A stretch of DNA of 14,621 nt, taken from positions 1-14,621 of the forward strand of contig JAEZZZ010000076.1 of NCBI GenBank assembly GCA_023418255.1, read 5' to 3'. How positions within the stretch are numbered: position 1 is the stretch's first letter; each line of letters opens with the position of its first letter. Below, piece by piece: positions 14,522 to 14,621 of this stretch. A model generated the notes under the pieces. That model made no database searches and was not told the origin of the DNA. It saw only the letters and a list, made by a program, of their open reading frames with translations. Both the position numbers and the translations under genes were made by a program. This stretch comes from Bacteroidota bacterium. GTDB lineage: Bacteria > Bacteroidota > Bacteroidia > Bacteroidales > Dysgonomonadaceae.

Positions 14522-14621
14522 AATTGTATAATCAGTTGTCTGAAAGGCAGATTGAATGCGATTCAGGCTTTCATTTCAGAGAACCAAGCCCCATCAATTA
14601 AAAAGGTGAAGGTTCAGGAGG
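14522..14621 (+). other. Open frame of unknown identity cut by the right edge
   Basis: A plus-strand frame is open from 14522 to the window end (33 codons). It includes LKGRLNAIQAFISEN and QAPSIKKVKVQE, with possible non-ATG starts (TTG at 14552). It lies just inside the terminal repeat at 14503. It does not resemble the start of the transposase in copies 1 and 2. I do not recognise it. Confidence 0.25.

Overview
The window looks like chromosomal DNA of a Bacteroidales-type member of the Bacteroidota. Gene families (the Bacteroidota forms of RecQ, RecJ, MnmA and HflX, small outer-membrane beta-barrel proteins, a LolA-like carrier) fit this. So does the repeated -7 promoter hexamer/octamer TAnnTTTG, characteristic of the phylum, found upstream of several genes. 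The assignment is inferred from sequence style; I ran no database search.

Layout, left to right. Positions 1-126 are the 3' end of a 5S rRNA with its terminator, so an rRNA operon ends here. Positions 127-2890 are a degraded accessory zone. It holds a 5S-tail-like repeat, a deleted IS4-family insertion sequence (590-1429), a short C-terminal gene stump abutting it, an outer-membrane barrel gene broken by one frameshift, a 64-residue gene of unknown role on the minus strand, and an IS1-family transposase remnant. Positions 2900-12481 are an intact housekeeping block: fumC (minus), tRNA-Arg(ACG) (plus), the recJ-recQ pair (minus), then mnmA, a TRIC-type channel gene, a small outer-membrane barrel gene and hflX (all plus). 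Positions 12557-13308 are a second deleted copy of the same IS4-type element, in the same orientation as the first. A lolA-like gene follows, then a third copy of the IS terminal repeat at 14503, leading into an unidentified frame cut by the right edge.

Functionally the core genes are unrelated housekeeping units: TCA cycle (FumC), recombination and repair (RecJ with RecQ, probably one transcript), tRNA thiolation (MnmA), ribosome rescue (HflX), cation transport (TRIC family) and envelope (barrel protein, LolA-like protein). The most informative features outside the core are the two IS4 remnants. They retain complementary parts of one transposase and neither can encode an active enzyme.

I see no CRISPR array, defence system, toxin-antitoxin pair, prophage or biosynthetic cluster, and no convincing case for an undescribed system. 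The points worth a second look are gene decay, short repeats, small unknown frames and start-site corrections.
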